NCBI RefSeq assembly: GCF_900601905.1 | Contig: NZ_UWFA01000137.1 | Coordinates: forward strand, 62,001-126,000 | Reading direction: 5' to 3' | Length of the DNA stretch: 64,000 nt | Source: Pseudomonas viridiflava | GTDB taxonomy: Bacteria > Pseudomonadota > Gammaproteobacteria > Pseudomonadales > Pseudomonadaceae | Shown: positions 1 to 8,471 of the stretch, one piece after another | Position numbering within the stretch: position 1 is the first letter of the stretch | How the letters are laid out: every line of letters begins with the position of its first letter | The notes under the pieces: model-generated | Told to the model about the DNA's origin: nothing | The model's input: the letters and a program-made list of their open reading frames with translations, nothing else | Databases searched by the model: none | Position numbers and translations under genes: made by a program

Positions 1-171
1 ACCTGGCTGGTCGAGGACGGCGAGTCGGTCACCGCTGGGCAAGCCATTGCCGTCGTTGAAGCAATGAAAATGGAAACATCGATTTTGGCGCCCTGTGATG
101 GGCAGGCAAAGATTGGTCAACCGGCAGGAGCTTACTTCGAAGCAGGTTCGGTTATTGGCCGCATTCAATAA
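1..171 (+). CDS. Biotin-dependent carboxylase, C-terminal biotinyl domain (partial; possibly urea carboxylase)
   Basis: Only the last 56 codons are in the window; the 5' part lies upstream. The frame reads through a biotinyl-carrier domain with the biotin acceptor motif EAMKMET (lysine is residue 23 of the visible part) and stops at TAA. Such a domain at the very C-terminus is found in urea carboxylase, in alpha subunits of acyl-CoA carboxylases and in pyruvate carboxylase. The short tail after AMKMET (about 30 residues ending GSVIGRIQ) resembles urea carboxylase of urea amidolyase systems. This is inference, since the carboxylase domains are not visible. An OprD porin gene follows on the same strand and could serve uptake of the substrate. 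Confidence 0.6.
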   Translation, partial: TWLVEDGESVTAGQAIAVVEAMKMETSILAPCDGQAKIGQPAGAYFEAGSVIGRIQ

Positions 172-345
172 GTTAGTTAATTAACGCTTTTTTCTGCACG
201 TAATACGCGCATCGGGGGTTTACCCCCGGCTGCCGCGTGCTGCCTGCCGTAAACCAAAGACCCAACGCCGTACTTAACGCCATACTTAAAAAAACAACCA
301 TAAATCCAACGATAAAAATCTGCCGTCATTCGGAGCATAAAGAGC

Positions 346-1587
346 ATGTCAATCAACAAGGCTTTTGCATTGCTGGGTACTTGCACCCTGGTTTTACCAT
401 TAACGGCAGCAGCGGACTTTCTCGCTGACAGCAAGGCGAGCGTGGAACTGCGCAACTTCTATTTCAACCGCGACTTCCGCAACGGCCCACCGACAGCCCA
501 GCGAGATAACGCTGCCGAGTGGGCGCAGGGTGCAATGCTGCGCCTGGAGTCGGGTTATACCGCTGGCACTGTTGGCTTTGGCCTTGATGCGCTCGGCATG
601 ATGGGCGTCAAGCTTGATGGCGGTGACGGGAGTGGCGGGACGGGCTTGTTACCGGCGGACCTCAGTTCAAGGAACGGTCGCGGCTCGCAGAGCGAATACT
701 CCAAACTGGAGCTGACCGCCAAAGCCAAAGTCTCGGAAACCGTTTTGAAAGTCGGCTCACTGGCCTTCCGTACGCCGGTGGTTTCGAGCAACGACACGCG
801 CCTGTTGCCTGCCACTTTTCAAGGCGCAATGCTGACGTCCAAAGACATCGACAAACTGGTCCTGCAGGGCGGCAAACTGCAGCAGATCAAGTACAACAGT
901 TCTTCTGATTATCAGGACTTTGGCGGGAACCGTGTCGGTGGCGTCAGTGATGACTTCCGGTTTGCGGGGGGAACTTACAACTTCAGCAAGACCCTGAGTA
1001 CCAGCCTGTATTACGGTAATCTGGAAAATGTTTATCAGCAGTATTTCGGTGGCGTTGTCTATGAGATTCCTTTGGCGGATAAACAGTCGCTGAAATTCGA
1101 TCTGCGTTATTCCAAGAGCACCGAGGAAGGCAACTTCCGTGACCTTGATAACCGCGCCGCCAACGGCATGGTCTCCTACACCTTGGGTTCCAGTGTGTTC
1201 AGCACGGCCTATCAGCAGATGAGCGGCGATGACCCGTTCCCGTATATCGCCAACAGCGACCCTTACCTGGTCAACTTCGTCCAGATCAACGACTTTGCCA
1301 ACATTCAGGAAAAATCCTGGCAAGTGCGCTACGACTATAACTTCGCCGCGCTGGGCATTCCGGGGCTTACTTTCATGAGTCGTTATGTCAGCGGCGACAA
1401 TGTATTGGTCGCTGGCAGTAACTCCGGTAAGGAGTGGGAACGTAACACCGACGTCGGCTATGTGATCCAGAGTGGTTCACTGAAAAACCTGGGCCTGAAA
1501 GTGCGCAATGCAACCGTGCGGTCCAACTTCGGCAATGACCTGGACGAAACCCGTCTGATCCTGAGTTACACAGTGGCGTTGTGGTAA
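346..1587 (+). CDS. OprD-family outer membrane porin
   Basis: A 413-residue protein of the usual OprD length. It has a signal peptide (hydrophobic core about residues 7-22, cleavage near AAADF) followed by the typical OprD mature start with FLADSKASVELRNFYFNRDFR. The C-terminus ends in a beta-strand with a terminal aromatic (SYTVALW), as expected for a BAM substrate. The family forms 18-stranded substrate-specific channels for amino acids, carboxylates and related compounds. The substrate is not readable from sequence; the carboxylase gene just upstream suggests a small nitrogen compound. The ATG is preceded by a purine-rich AAAGAG. The leader (172-345) contains a GC-rich hairpin near 212-229. 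Confidence 0.93.
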   Translation: MSINKAFALLGTCTLVLPLTAAADFLADSKASVELRNFYFNRDFRNGPPTAQRDNAAEWAQGAMLRLESGYTAGTVGFGLDALGMMGVKLDGGDGSGGTGLLPADLSSRNGRGSQSEYSKLELTAKAKVSETVLKVGSLAFRTPVVSSNDTRLLPATFQGAMLTSKDIDKLVLQGGKLQQIKYNSSSDYQDFGGNRVGGVSDDFRFAGGTYNFSKTLSTSLYYGNLENVYQQYFGGVVYEIPLADKQSLKFDLRYSKSTEEGNFRDLDNRAANGMVSYTLGSSVFSTAYQQMSGDDPFPYIANSDPYLVNFVQINDFANIQEKSWQVRYDYNFAALGIPGLTFMSRYVSGDNVLVAGSNSGKEWERNTDVGYVIQSGSLKNLGLKVRNATVRSNFGNDLDETRLILSYTVALW

Positions 1588-1688
1588 CAGCGACGCGCTC
1601 GCTGACACGCCAACCCGCCCCTGAGCGGCACTTCTGATTAATCACTCCGGCTTTTCAAGCGGACCATCACGCTCGTCCGTCATAGAAC

Positions 1689-1715
1689 CCCGGGGCTGCT
1701 CATCCCTGCCCCGGG
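1689..1715 (+). terminator. GC-rich hairpin after the porin gene, possible weak terminator
   Basis: Arms CCCGGGGC (1689-1696) and GCCCCGGG (1708-1715) form an 8-bp stem with an 11-base loop between the porin stop and the chemoreceptor start. There is no T-run after it, so it is either a non-canonical terminator or only a structured leader element. Confidence 0.3.
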
Positions 1716-1771
1716 ATTGATCGGCAGCGACTTCGATACTGGTTTACCGATTCATTCCCGGAGAATGAGTG

Positions 1772-3655
1772 ATGAGACACCTCAAGTTCAGTCAGAAGAT
1801 ATTGTTGATTGCCGCACTTGTCATCATGGCGGTGTTTTGCGCTTTCAGCGTGTTCAATGACTTTCGCCTGCGTGACGATAACGCCCAGAAACTCGAACAG
1901 AACACCCGTTCGCTGGCCGCCTCCATGGCCCACGACATTCAGAGCTGGCTCGACGGCCGGCTGGTCCTGCTCAAGAGCATCGCCGAGCTGATCGGCCAGG
2001 AGCCTGACGCGCAAAATACTCTCGGCAAATTACAGAACAAGGTGCTGATGGAGCAGTTCATCGCGACCTACGTCGGCACCCGCGAGGGCACTTTTCAGAT
2101 CTATCCGCCACGGGAAATGCCCGCGGACTACGACGCCCGCCAGCGTCAGTGGTACAAAGACGCCATCGCCAATGGCACCGCGATGACCGAGCCCTACGTC
2201 GGGGCGGGCATCGATTACCGCATCATCACTCAGGCCGCCGTCATCCCTGCCGGGCAGCAGGCACTTGGCGTATTGGGGGCCAGCCTGAGCATCGAGACGA
2301 TCTCGCGCACACTCAATGCCCAGGCGTTCGACGGCGGCGGCTATGCGTTTCTGGTCAGCAAGGCAGGCAAGATTCTGGTTCATCCCGACAAGGCAATGAT
2401 CGGCAAAACCCTGGCCGATCTGTTTCCGGGCAGTACCCTGACGCTCGACAACAGGCTGGTTGAGGCGGCTTCGCTGAACGGCATGACCTTTACCCTGTTT
2501 TCCCCGGTCAACGGCCTGCCATTGCAGGATTGGTACATCGGCATCGTGCTCGACCAGCAAGCCGCACTGGCCAGTGTCACGGCATTCCGTAATTCAGCGA
2601 TCATCGCCACCGTTGTCGCGGTTCTGGTCACGTTGCTGTTGCTCGGCTTGCTGATCCGCGTGCTGATGCGACCGCTGCATATGATCAGCAACGCCATGGA
2701 AGACATCGCCCAGGGCGATGGCGATCTGACGCGCAGGCTGGCGATCGTTTCGAACGATGAGTTCGGGCAACTGGCAACCGGCTTCAACCGCTTCGGCGAC
2801 CGGATTCACGCTTCGATCAGCGAAGTTTCGGCGACCACCCGCGCCCTGGGTGAAGCCACACGCCGGGTGCTGTCAGCGTCCAATTCTTCCGTCGATAAAT
2901 CAGAACACCAGTCGGCTTACACCACTAGCGTCGCGGCTGCCATTGAGCAGTTGGGGGCAGCGGCGCAGGAAATCGCCTCCAGTGCGTCGGCGGCGTCCAG
3001 AGGTGCATCCAGCGCCCGGCGGCAGATCGACTCGACGTGCGACCTGGTGGAGAACACCGTCACTGCGATGAGCCACCTGCAGGAGAATATCGAGCTGACC
3101 CGCTCGCAGATCGAGGACCTCAACGCCAAAAGCGCGAATATCGGCAAGGTGCTGGAGGTCATCTCGACGATTTCCGGCAAGACCAACCTGCTGGCCCTGA
3201 ACGCTGCCATCGAGGCCGCCAGGGCGGGCGAAGCCGGGCGCGGCTTTGCGGTCGTCGCCGATGAGGTCAGAAGCCTGGCGCACCATACGCAAAACGCAAC
3301 TGAAGAAATCCGCGCCGTCATCGACGCGCTGCAAACCGGTGCCACCCAGGCGGCGCAAACCATGCTGCACAGTCATGCCATCGGCAGCCAAAGCGTGCAG
3401 GTAGCCACCCAGGCCGGGGCCAGCCTGTTGACGGTCGTCGCCAGCATCAGCCAGATCGATGAGATGTGCCTGAGCGTCGCGGCAGCCACCGAAGAGCAAA
3501 CGACTGCGGTCAGTCAACTGACCAGCGATGTGCATCAGATCAGCCAGTTGAATCGCCATGCCACCGACAACCTGAGCGCCACACTCAAGGCCTGTGGAGA
3601 ACTCGACCGCGAAGCCGGAAAGCTGCGCACAGTGGTCGATACCTTCAAGCTGTAA
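1772..3655 (+). CDS. Methyl-accepting chemotaxis protein with dCache sensor domain
   Basis: A 627-residue inner membrane chemoreceptor. TM1 is near residues 10-27, followed by a periplasmic double-Cache region (about 35-275). TM2 is near 275-298, then HAMP, then a cytoplasmic coiled-coil with the highly conserved tip ([30 protein letters not shown] region). The distal Cache pocket has [12 protein letters not shown], the arrangement known for amino-acid receptors such as PctA (Y-x-x-R-x-R-x-W-Y). However, the aspartate expected later in the pocket appears replaced ([10 protein letters not shown] instead of G-G-D-L). No CheR pentapeptide is present at the C-terminus. Start: ATG at 1772, 7 bases after GGAGA; a GTG three bases earlier (1769) is an alternative. 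No che genes are adjacent. Confidence 0.92.
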   Translation: MRHLKFSQKILLIAALVIMAVFCAFSVFNDFRLRDDNAQKLEQNTRSLAASMAHDIQSWLDGRLVLLKSIAELIGQEPDAQNTLGKLQNKVLMEQFIATYVGTREGTFQIYPPREMPADYDARQRQWYKDAIANGTAMTEPYVGAGIDYRIITQAAVIPAGQQALGVLGASLSIETISRTLNAQAFDGGGYAFLVSKAGKILVHPDKAMIGKTLADLFPGSTLTLDNRLVEAASLNGMTFTLFSPVNGLPLQDWYIGIVLDQQAALASVTAFRNSAIIATVVAVLVTLLLLGLLIRVLMRPLHMISNAMEDIAQGDGDLTRRLAIVSNDEFGQLATGFNRFGDRIHASISEVSATTRALGEATRRVLSASNSSVDKSEHQSAYTTSVAAAIEQLGAAAQEIASSASAASRGASSARRQIDSTCDLVENTVTAMSHLQENIELTRSQIEDLNAKSANIGKVLEVISTISGKTNLLALNAAIEAARAGEAGRGFAVVADEVRSLAHHTQNATEEIRAVIDALQTGATQAAQTMLHSHAIGSQSVQVATQAGASLLTVVASISQIDEMCLSVAAATEEQTTAVSQLTSDVHQISQLNRHATDNLSATLKACGELDREAGKLRTVVDTFKL

Positions 3656-3712
3656 CGGATACTCTTGGGCCATCCACTTTCAGTCATGACTACCAGCAGG
3701 GAAAACAAAAAA

Positions 3713-4258
3713 ATGCAGACCCACAGACGGGCAATCGAGCAGTACATCATGGGAAAGGATGGCAACCGACCAGACCTGCTGCGTCAGGCCTTCACCCCCG
3801 GCGCCAGGGTGAAAATGGTCGTTCGCACCGATGCCATTGCCTTTCCGACCGACCTGACAGGCCTGCCAGCGATCGCGCAAACGCTGTCACGCGGTTTCAA
3901 CCAGACCTATGAAAACATTTACACGTTTTGCCTGGGCGCCGCGCCCTCCCAGTCGGCGTCAGCCCACACCTGCAAGTGGCTGGTGGGCATGTCCGTCAAA
4001 AGCTCAGGAGAAGTTCGTGTCGGCTGCGGCCAATATGACTGGCAGTTTGATCCTGAATCAGCGCTCGTTACCGACCTGATCATTACCATCGAACACATGC
4101 AGGTGAGCCCGGCGCACGACCTGGAGCCGGTGATGGATTGGCTGCAAGGCCTGGACTACCCGTGGTGCGAGGTTTCGGACGTGATAGCCCAGGCACCGAA
4201 AATTGCCAGTTTCGAGCCCGTTTTGGCATATTTGCTGAGCCCCTCGGCCCTGGCATGA
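3713..4258 (+). CDS. Small NTF2/SnoaL-like hypothetical protein
   Basis: A 181-residue cytoplasmic protein with no signal peptide. The N-terminal helix (RRAIEQYIMGKDGNRPDLLRQAF) followed by GARVKM and later beta-rich segments is the usual pattern of SnoaL/NTF2-like folds, which are used as small-molecule pockets or non-catalytic partners. I see no catalytic signature and assign no reaction. I chose the ATG at 3713 because an AGGGA (3698-3702) lies 10 bases upstream; the in-frame ATG at 3686 has no ribosome site. The gene lies 57 bases after the chemoreceptor and may be co-transcribed with it. Confidence 0.7.
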   Translation: MQTHRRAIEQYIMGKDGNRPDLLRQAFTPGARVKMVVRTDAIAFPTDLTGLPAIAQTLSRGFNQTYENIYTFCLGAAPSQSASAHTCKWLVGMSVKSSGEVRVGCGQYDWQFDPESALVTDLIITIEHMQVSPAHDLEPVMDWLQGLDYPWCEVSDVIAQAPKIASFEPVLAYLLSPSALA

Positions 4259-4273
4259 AACATTAATAGCGAT

Positions 4274-4301
4274 TTGATAAGCGCAGGACGCTATCTATAC
4301 T
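4274..4301 (+). promoter_or_regulatory. Sigma-70 type promoter upstream of the Aer-like receptor
   Basis: TTGATA (4274-4279), a 16-base spacer, then TATACT (4296-4301). The predicted transcript begins with a C-rich stretch and a 7-bp hairpin (GTGTACG 4317-4323 with CGTACAC 4336-4342), giving a leader of about 100 bases before the start at 4412. Confidence 0.6.
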
Positions 4302-4411
4302 CCCCCCACCAAATGGGTGTACGTGTCCTCGGATCCGTACACTACAGCCCTGGCGGCCGAGGCCATTCTTCAAAAATGGATTTGCACCGCGCCTGATATC
4401 CCTTCGTATGG

Positions 4412-5980
4412 ATGCTGAAGATGGCCAAGCATGTCACTCAAACCGAACAGACTTTCCCCGCCGAACAACGCCTGATCTCTGCCACTGACACCACAGGCAA
4501 AATCACGTACTGCAACGAGGAGTTCGCCAGAATCAGCGGCTTCTCCCAGGCCGAGCTGGTAGGCAGCCCACACAATCTGGTGCGCCACCCGGACATGCCC
4601 GCTGCGGTGTTCGGGTTGATGTGGAGCTACCTGAAAGCAGGCAAAAGCTGGATGGGCATCGTCAAGAACCGCTGCAAGAACGGCGACTTCTATTGGGTCA
4701 GCGCCTACGTCACGCCGATCCTTGAGGATGGCCGCCTGGTGGGGTTCGAATCGGTGAGGGTCAAGCCTACTCGCGAGCAGGTCGCGCGTGCCGAAGCGCT
4801 GTATGCCAGGCTGCGCGGTGGCAAGAAAGCCGTGGCCGGGGCACGCCATGTGGGGGCGTTTTTGAGTGTGATGGCAGTGCCTGCCCTTGCCGCAGTGCTG
4901 GGTGTGGCGGCTAACGTGTTGCTCCCCGGCATGTTCGCTCACGTCGCGACCGCCGTGCTGTTCCTGGCCTTGGGTGGCTGGGCTTATGCGCGCTTTGAGC
5001 AGCAACTGGCGAGCATTATTCGCAGTGCACCGGGGGCATTTACTGATCCGGTGAGCGCGCTTGCCTACAGCGATGCTTATGGCACCAACGCCCGTCTGGA
5101 GATGATTCTGATCAGCGAAGACGCACGCCTGCGCACCGCCCTGACGCGCCTGAGCGATCTGGCCGCGCAGGTCTCCGAAGCCGCCGGGCATTCGTCGCAG
5201 CTCTCCACGCAAAGCGAACGGGCCTTGCTGGAGCAGCGTGCGGAAACCGACTTGACCGCTGCGGCCATGACGCAAATGGCCGCTTCGATCAACGAAGTCG
5301 CCAAGCACGTGCAATTCACCGCCGCCGAGGCGAACACCGCCAATCAATTAGCCGAGCAAGGCAATAAAGTGGCCGGCAGCTCGCGCGATGCCATTCAACG
5401 GCTGGCGGGCACCGTGACCAACATCAGTAATGCGGTGGATAACCTGGCCAATGAAACCCAGCAGATCATGTCGGCTGCGGGGGTGATTCAGGCGATTGCC
5501 GACCAGACCAACCTGCTGGCGCTCAATGCCGCCATCGAAGCCGCCAGGGCCGGCGAACAAGGCCGAGGGTTTGCGGTAGTGGCCGATGAGGTGCGGGCAC
5601 TGGCCGGCAAGACTCGCGAGTCCACCCAGCAGATTCAGGCAGTGATCGAGTCCTTGAAAAAAGGCGCCGACGAGGCGGTAAGCATCGCCCAGCTTGGCAT
5701 CAGCGAAGCGGACAACGGTGTCGCCCAGGTGATCGAAGCGCAGAGTGCCTTGCAGGGTATTCGCGAGGCTATCGCACGCATCAGCAGCATGGGCCAGCAG
5801 ATGGCGACGGCGTCCGAAGAACAGGCCCACGTTGCCGAGGATATATCCCGGCAGATCAACAACGTGGCAGCGACCTTCGATACCTCCGCCAGCAACGCCA
5901 ACGCCGCCGTGGCGCGAGGCACCGAACTGGAAAGCACCTCACGCGGATTGCGGGCGTTGGTGGAGCGGTTTAATCGATAA
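4412..5980 (+). CDS. Aer-type PAS-containing chemotaxis/energy-taxis receptor
   Basis: A 522-residue protein. An N-terminal PAS domain (about residues 15-120) contains the Aer hallmark stretch [21 protein letters not shown] and NLVRHPDMP, known from FAD-binding aerotaxis receptors. A short hydrophobic hairpin follows (about 145-190), then a cytoplasmic methyl-accepting domain with the conserved tip [24 protein letters not shown]. There is no periplasmic sensor, so it senses from the cytoplasmic side, by family probably redox or energy state. The start may be ATG 4412 or ATG 4421; neither has a strong Shine-Dalgarno. It stands alone, with its own promoter upstream and a REP doublet downstream. 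Confidence 0.9.
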   Translation: MLKMAKHVTQTEQTFPAEQRLISATDTTGKITYCNEEFARISGFSQAELVGSPHNLVRHPDMPAAVFGLMWSYLKAGKSWMGIVKNRCKNGDFYWVSAYVTPILEDGRLVGFESVRVKPTREQVARAEALYARLRGGKKAVAGARHVGAFLSVMAVPALAAVLGVAANVLLPGMFAHVATAVLFLALGGWAYARFEQQLASIIRSAPGAFTDPVSALAYSDAYGTNARLEMILISEDARLRTALTRLSDLAAQVSEAAGHSSQLSTQSERALLEQRAETDLTAAAMTQMAASINEVAKHVQFTAAEANTANQLAEQGNKVAGSSRDAIQRLAGTVTNISNAVDNLANETQQIMSAAGVIQAIADQTNLLALNAAIEAARAGEQGRGFAVVADEVRALAGKTRESTQQIQAVIESLKKGADEAVSIAQLGISEADNGVAQVIEAQSALQGIREAIARISSMGQQMATASEEQAHVAEDISRQINNVAATFDTSASNANAAVARGTELESTSRGLRALVERFNR

Positions 5981-5990
5981 GCCACCGACC

Positions 5991-6070
5991 CGTAGGAGCG
6001 GCTTTAGCCGCGAAGATGCCAATGAATGCACCGGATCTTCACACCGTTCGCGGCTGAAGCCGCTCCTACG
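5991..6070. repeat. REP doublet (GTAGGAGCGGCTTTAGCCGCG arm family)
   Basis: Inverted arms of about 24 bases (CGTAGGAGCGGCTTTAGCCG and its near-complement at 6047-6070) are separated by a short linker between convergent genes. Related arms occur at 11654, 14768 and 40884. Confidence 0.85.
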
Positions 6071-6097
6071 GTGGGTGGGTGCCATGCCGACCCGCCC

Positions 6098-7057
6098 TCA
6101 CGGCACGAGAATGATCTTCTCGCTCGTACCCTGATTCACTTCGGCATAACGCGCCAGCCCTTCGCTGAGGGGTGATTCGCGCAGGCCGGTGGGCAGCGGC
6201 AGGGTTCCATGGTCGAAATACTGGCCAAACTGGTCCAGCATTTTGGCGCAGGCCTGGCAGTCGTAGAGCAGCGAGTTGATGCCCACCACCGAGCCGCCTT
6301 TGCGATACAGCGCGAGTGCTGGCAGTTGCACGTGGCCGTCTACCGGCGCGGCAATGATTGCGATGCGGCCGAAGGTCGCCAGCGCGGGCACTGCGGCAGG
6401 CAGCCAGAAGCCGGTAGTGTCGAATATCACATCGGCACCGCCTGGGTAGAATTCATTGACCTGCGCCGCCAGGTCGTCCGGCCGGTCCAGCACGATGCCT
6501 TTGAAGTTCTGCTGCCCCAGGGCCTGAAGCTGTTCAGGTCGACGCACTGCGCCCAGCACCTGCGCGCCGAGAATCCTGCCCAGCGCCAGTGCCGCACTGC
6601 CGACTGCGCCGTTGGCGCCAATCACCAACAAACGCGTTTGCGCCCCGACACCGCTGCGTTGCAGCGCATCCCAGGCCGTGGTGTAAGGCACGCCGAGGCT
6701 GGCAGCCTGGCTGAAACTCAACGCCTGGGGTTTGAGCGCCACACCCTTGGCGGGCAAGGTCAGAAACTGCGCGTGGGAGCCGTCGCGGAAGAACCCGGGC
6801 TCCTTGCCGGTGCCCCAGACTTGCTGACCGATCAGCTCTTGCGGACCTTCGATTACCACCCCGGCAAAATCCCGACCCGGCACCCGAGGCAACGTGGTGT
6901 AAGGGAAACGACCGAGAACATTCTTCACATCGCTGGGGTTCAGGCCTGCAGCTTTGACCTCGATCAGCACTTCGCCCTGGGCGGGTACCGGCATGGGTAG
7001 CTCAACGTATTGCAGAGCAGCGAGGTCGCCGGTGGTGGAAAATTGCAGTGCCTTCAT
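6098..7057 (-). CDS. Zinc-type alcohol dehydrogenase-like / quinone oxidoreductase family protein
   Basis: A 319-residue MDR-superfamily NADPH-dependent oxidoreductase. The N-terminal GroES-like domain (MKALQFSTTGDLAALQYVELP, then PGRDFAGVVIEG) lacks the zinc-ligand cysteines of true alcohol dehydrogenases. A Rossmann fold follows with LLVIGANGAVGSAALALGRILGAQVLG. The family reduces quinones or enones; the substrate is unknown. Start at 7057 has GGAGCC upstream; the frame is open further upstream but that part encodes the XapX gene in another frame. It lies 22 bases downstream of the XapX gene, so the two are probably one transcript. Confidence 0.85.
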   Translation of the reverse strand: MKALQFSTTGDLAALQYVELPMPVPAQGEVLIEVKAAGLNPSDVKNVLGRFPYTTLPRVPGRDFAGVVIEGPQELIGQQVWGTGKEPGFFRDGSHAQFLTLPAKGVALKPQALSFSQAASLGVPYTTAWDALQRSGVGAQTRLLVIGANGAVGSAALALGRILGAQVLGAVRRPEQLQALGQQNFKGIVLDRPDDLAAQVNEFYPGGADVIFDTTGFWLPAAVPALATFGRIAIIAAPVDGHVQLPALALYRKGGSVVGINSLLYDCQACAKMLDQFGQYFDHGTLPLPTGLRESPLSEGLARYAEVNQGTSEKIILVP

Positions 7058-7079
7058 GGGTGGCTCCAAAGTGGATTGA

Positions 7080-7253
7080 TCAGGAAAACCAGGTGGCAAA
7101 CAGTTGCTTGCCCATCGGCCATATTTTTTCGCCCAGCAACATGCCGGTGAGCCCCACCAATGCCACGGCAGGCGGCGCTGGCGAGCGGAAATCAAGGGCG
7201 CCGTACAGCAAGCCGACGGCAACGCCGATCACAATCGAGATGAGGTAGCTCAT
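7080..7253 (-). CDS. XapX-domain (DUF1427-type) small membrane protein
   Basis: A 57-residue protein with two hydrophobic segments (about residues 3-20 and 28-43) and the family pattern GVAVGLLYGALDFRSPAPPAVALVGLTGMLLGE. Such XapX proteins are small inner membrane proteins of unknown role, often next to redox enzymes or amidases. Here it precedes the quinone oxidoreductase. The start ATG at 7253 gives the normal family length; the longer open frame to 7388 is non-coding upstream sequence. Confidence 0.85.
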   Translation of the reverse strand: MSYLISIVIGVAVGLLYGALDFRSPAPPAVALVGLTGMLLGEKIWPMGKQLFATWFS

Positions 7254-7378
7254 GGTGGACCCCGTGCAGAAATAGCCAATGCACGCAGTGTAATGACCGG
7301 CATTGAGCGCTATCGGCCAAGGACTTCTGGTTATCTGCCAGTGTGGGTTATTGATCTGCGGGAACGTCGCCCCCTTAT

Positions 7379-7468
7379 GTAGGAGCATTCATTCGCGAAG
7401 GCAGCATTTCAGGCGACGAATTTGTATCGGCGCGACTGGGGCCTTCGTGGATAAATCCGCTCCTACGA
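7379..7468. repeat. Degenerate REP doublet
   Basis: Left arm GTAGGAGCATTCATTCGCGAAGG and right arm CCTTCGTGGATAAATCCGCTCCTAC are imperfect complements. This is a mixed or decayed copy lying between the XapX gene and the AraC regulator. Confidence 0.6.
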
Positions 7469-7479
7469 GGTGTGGGTGT

Positions 7480-8247
7480 TCATCCTGCCGGATACTGCGA
7501 AGGCGCGACGCCCAGTTCGCGGCGGAACATGTCGCTGAAACTGCTAGGCGAGTAGCCCAGCGAGCGGGCGATGGTGCTGACCGGCACACCTTGAATCAGC
7601 TCGGCGACAGCGGTGGCCAATTGCACTTGTCGGCGCCATTCGGCGAAGCCCATGCCTAACGCGCTCTGAAAAAGCCGCGCCAGGGTGCGAACGCTGGCAC
7701 CGGCGTTTTCGGCATGCTGTTCGAAAGGGATGCTCAGCGAGGGGTCGCCCATGACCGCCTGACACAGATTCAGCAGGCGCCGGTCTGACTGGTCGGGCAT
7801 GGGGATTTTCAGGATCGAGCGCTTGGCACGTTGCAGCTCCAGCAACGCCAGATTGACCAATGCGTCGTAATACGCCGAATCCTGATCATCGGCCTGCTCG
7901 ACCAGCCCCAGAATCAGTTGGCGCAGCAATTGACCGACTTCAAATACTTGCACGGTTGTTTCAAGCGTCTCGGCAATGGCGGGACGCAGGTAAATGTTGC
8001 GCATCTGCAGGTCGGTCACCACGCGAATGCCATGCACCACGCCCGGTGGCAACCAGACCGCACGTTGCGGCGGTACGACCAGCGCTTCGAAAGGTGTCTC
8101 GACCCACATCACGCCGGAGGTGGCGTACAGCACCTGCCCCCAGACATGCTCATGCGGCTCGATGAAAAGCCCACGCGGGTAGGTGCGCGCCAGCGGTTGA
8201 ACAGGCACGGCGATGTCGGAAAGGTCGGGAGGAGCAGCAAGGGCCAT
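7480..8247 (-). CDS. AraC-family transcriptional regulator (cupin sensor, NimR-like)
   Basis: A 255-residue regulator (266 if the GTG at 8280 is used). The N-terminal cupin-like sensor (about 20-110) contains PHEHVWGQVLYATSGVMWVE and WLPPGVVHGI. The C-terminal AraC double helix-turn-helix (about 160-255) contains SVRTLARLFQSALGMGFAEWRRQVQL and STIARSLGYSPSSFSDMFRRELG. These proteins bind DNA and usually control an adjacent efflux or metabolic gene. Neighbours are the oxidoreductase pair downstream and an OprD porin upstream, all on the same strand. Neither candidate start has a strong ribosome site, so the N-terminus is uncertain. Confidence 0.88.
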   Translation of the reverse strand: MALAAPPDLSDIAVPVQPLARTYPRGLFIEPHEHVWGQVLYATSGVMWVETPFEALVVPPQRAVWLPPGVVHGIRVVTDLQMRNIYLRPAIAETLETTVQVFEVGQLLRQLILGLVEQADDQDSAYYDALVNLALLELQRAKRSILKIPMPDQSDRRLLNLCQAVMGDPSLSIPFEQHAENAGASVRTLARLFQSALGMGFAEWRRQVQLATAVAELIQGVPVSTIARSLGYSPSSFSDMFRRELGVAPSQYPAG

Positions 8248-8342
8248 GAAGCGTGACCGGGTGAGCCGAAGGTGGGGCACATAGTAGCTTGAGCAGGGGC
8301 GGAAAGAATTTGGAAAACCATCCTCACAAGCAGCTCAATATC

Positions 8343-8433
8343 TGTGGGAGCAAGCTTGCTTGCGAAGAGGCCAGTACATCCACCACATCTTCCTGGCAGA
8401 TGGACCGCCTTCGCGAGCAAGCTCGCTCCCACG
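8343..8433. repeat. REP doublet (GTGGGAGCAAGCTTGCTTGCGAAG family)
   Basis: Inverted arms GTGGGAGCAAGCTTGCTTGCG and CGCGAGCAAGCTCGCTCCCAC are separated by a linker containing CCAGTACATCCACCAC, which recurs in other doublets of the window. Confidence 0.9.
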
Positions 8434-8471
8434 GTACCGAAGGGGGGCGTTAAGCACGCCCCCCACGATCA

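Noticed and set aside
212-229. Hairpin CGGGGG/CCCCCG as a terminator for the carboxylase gene
   Set aside because: No T-run on either strand directly after the stem, so I do not call it an intrinsic terminator.
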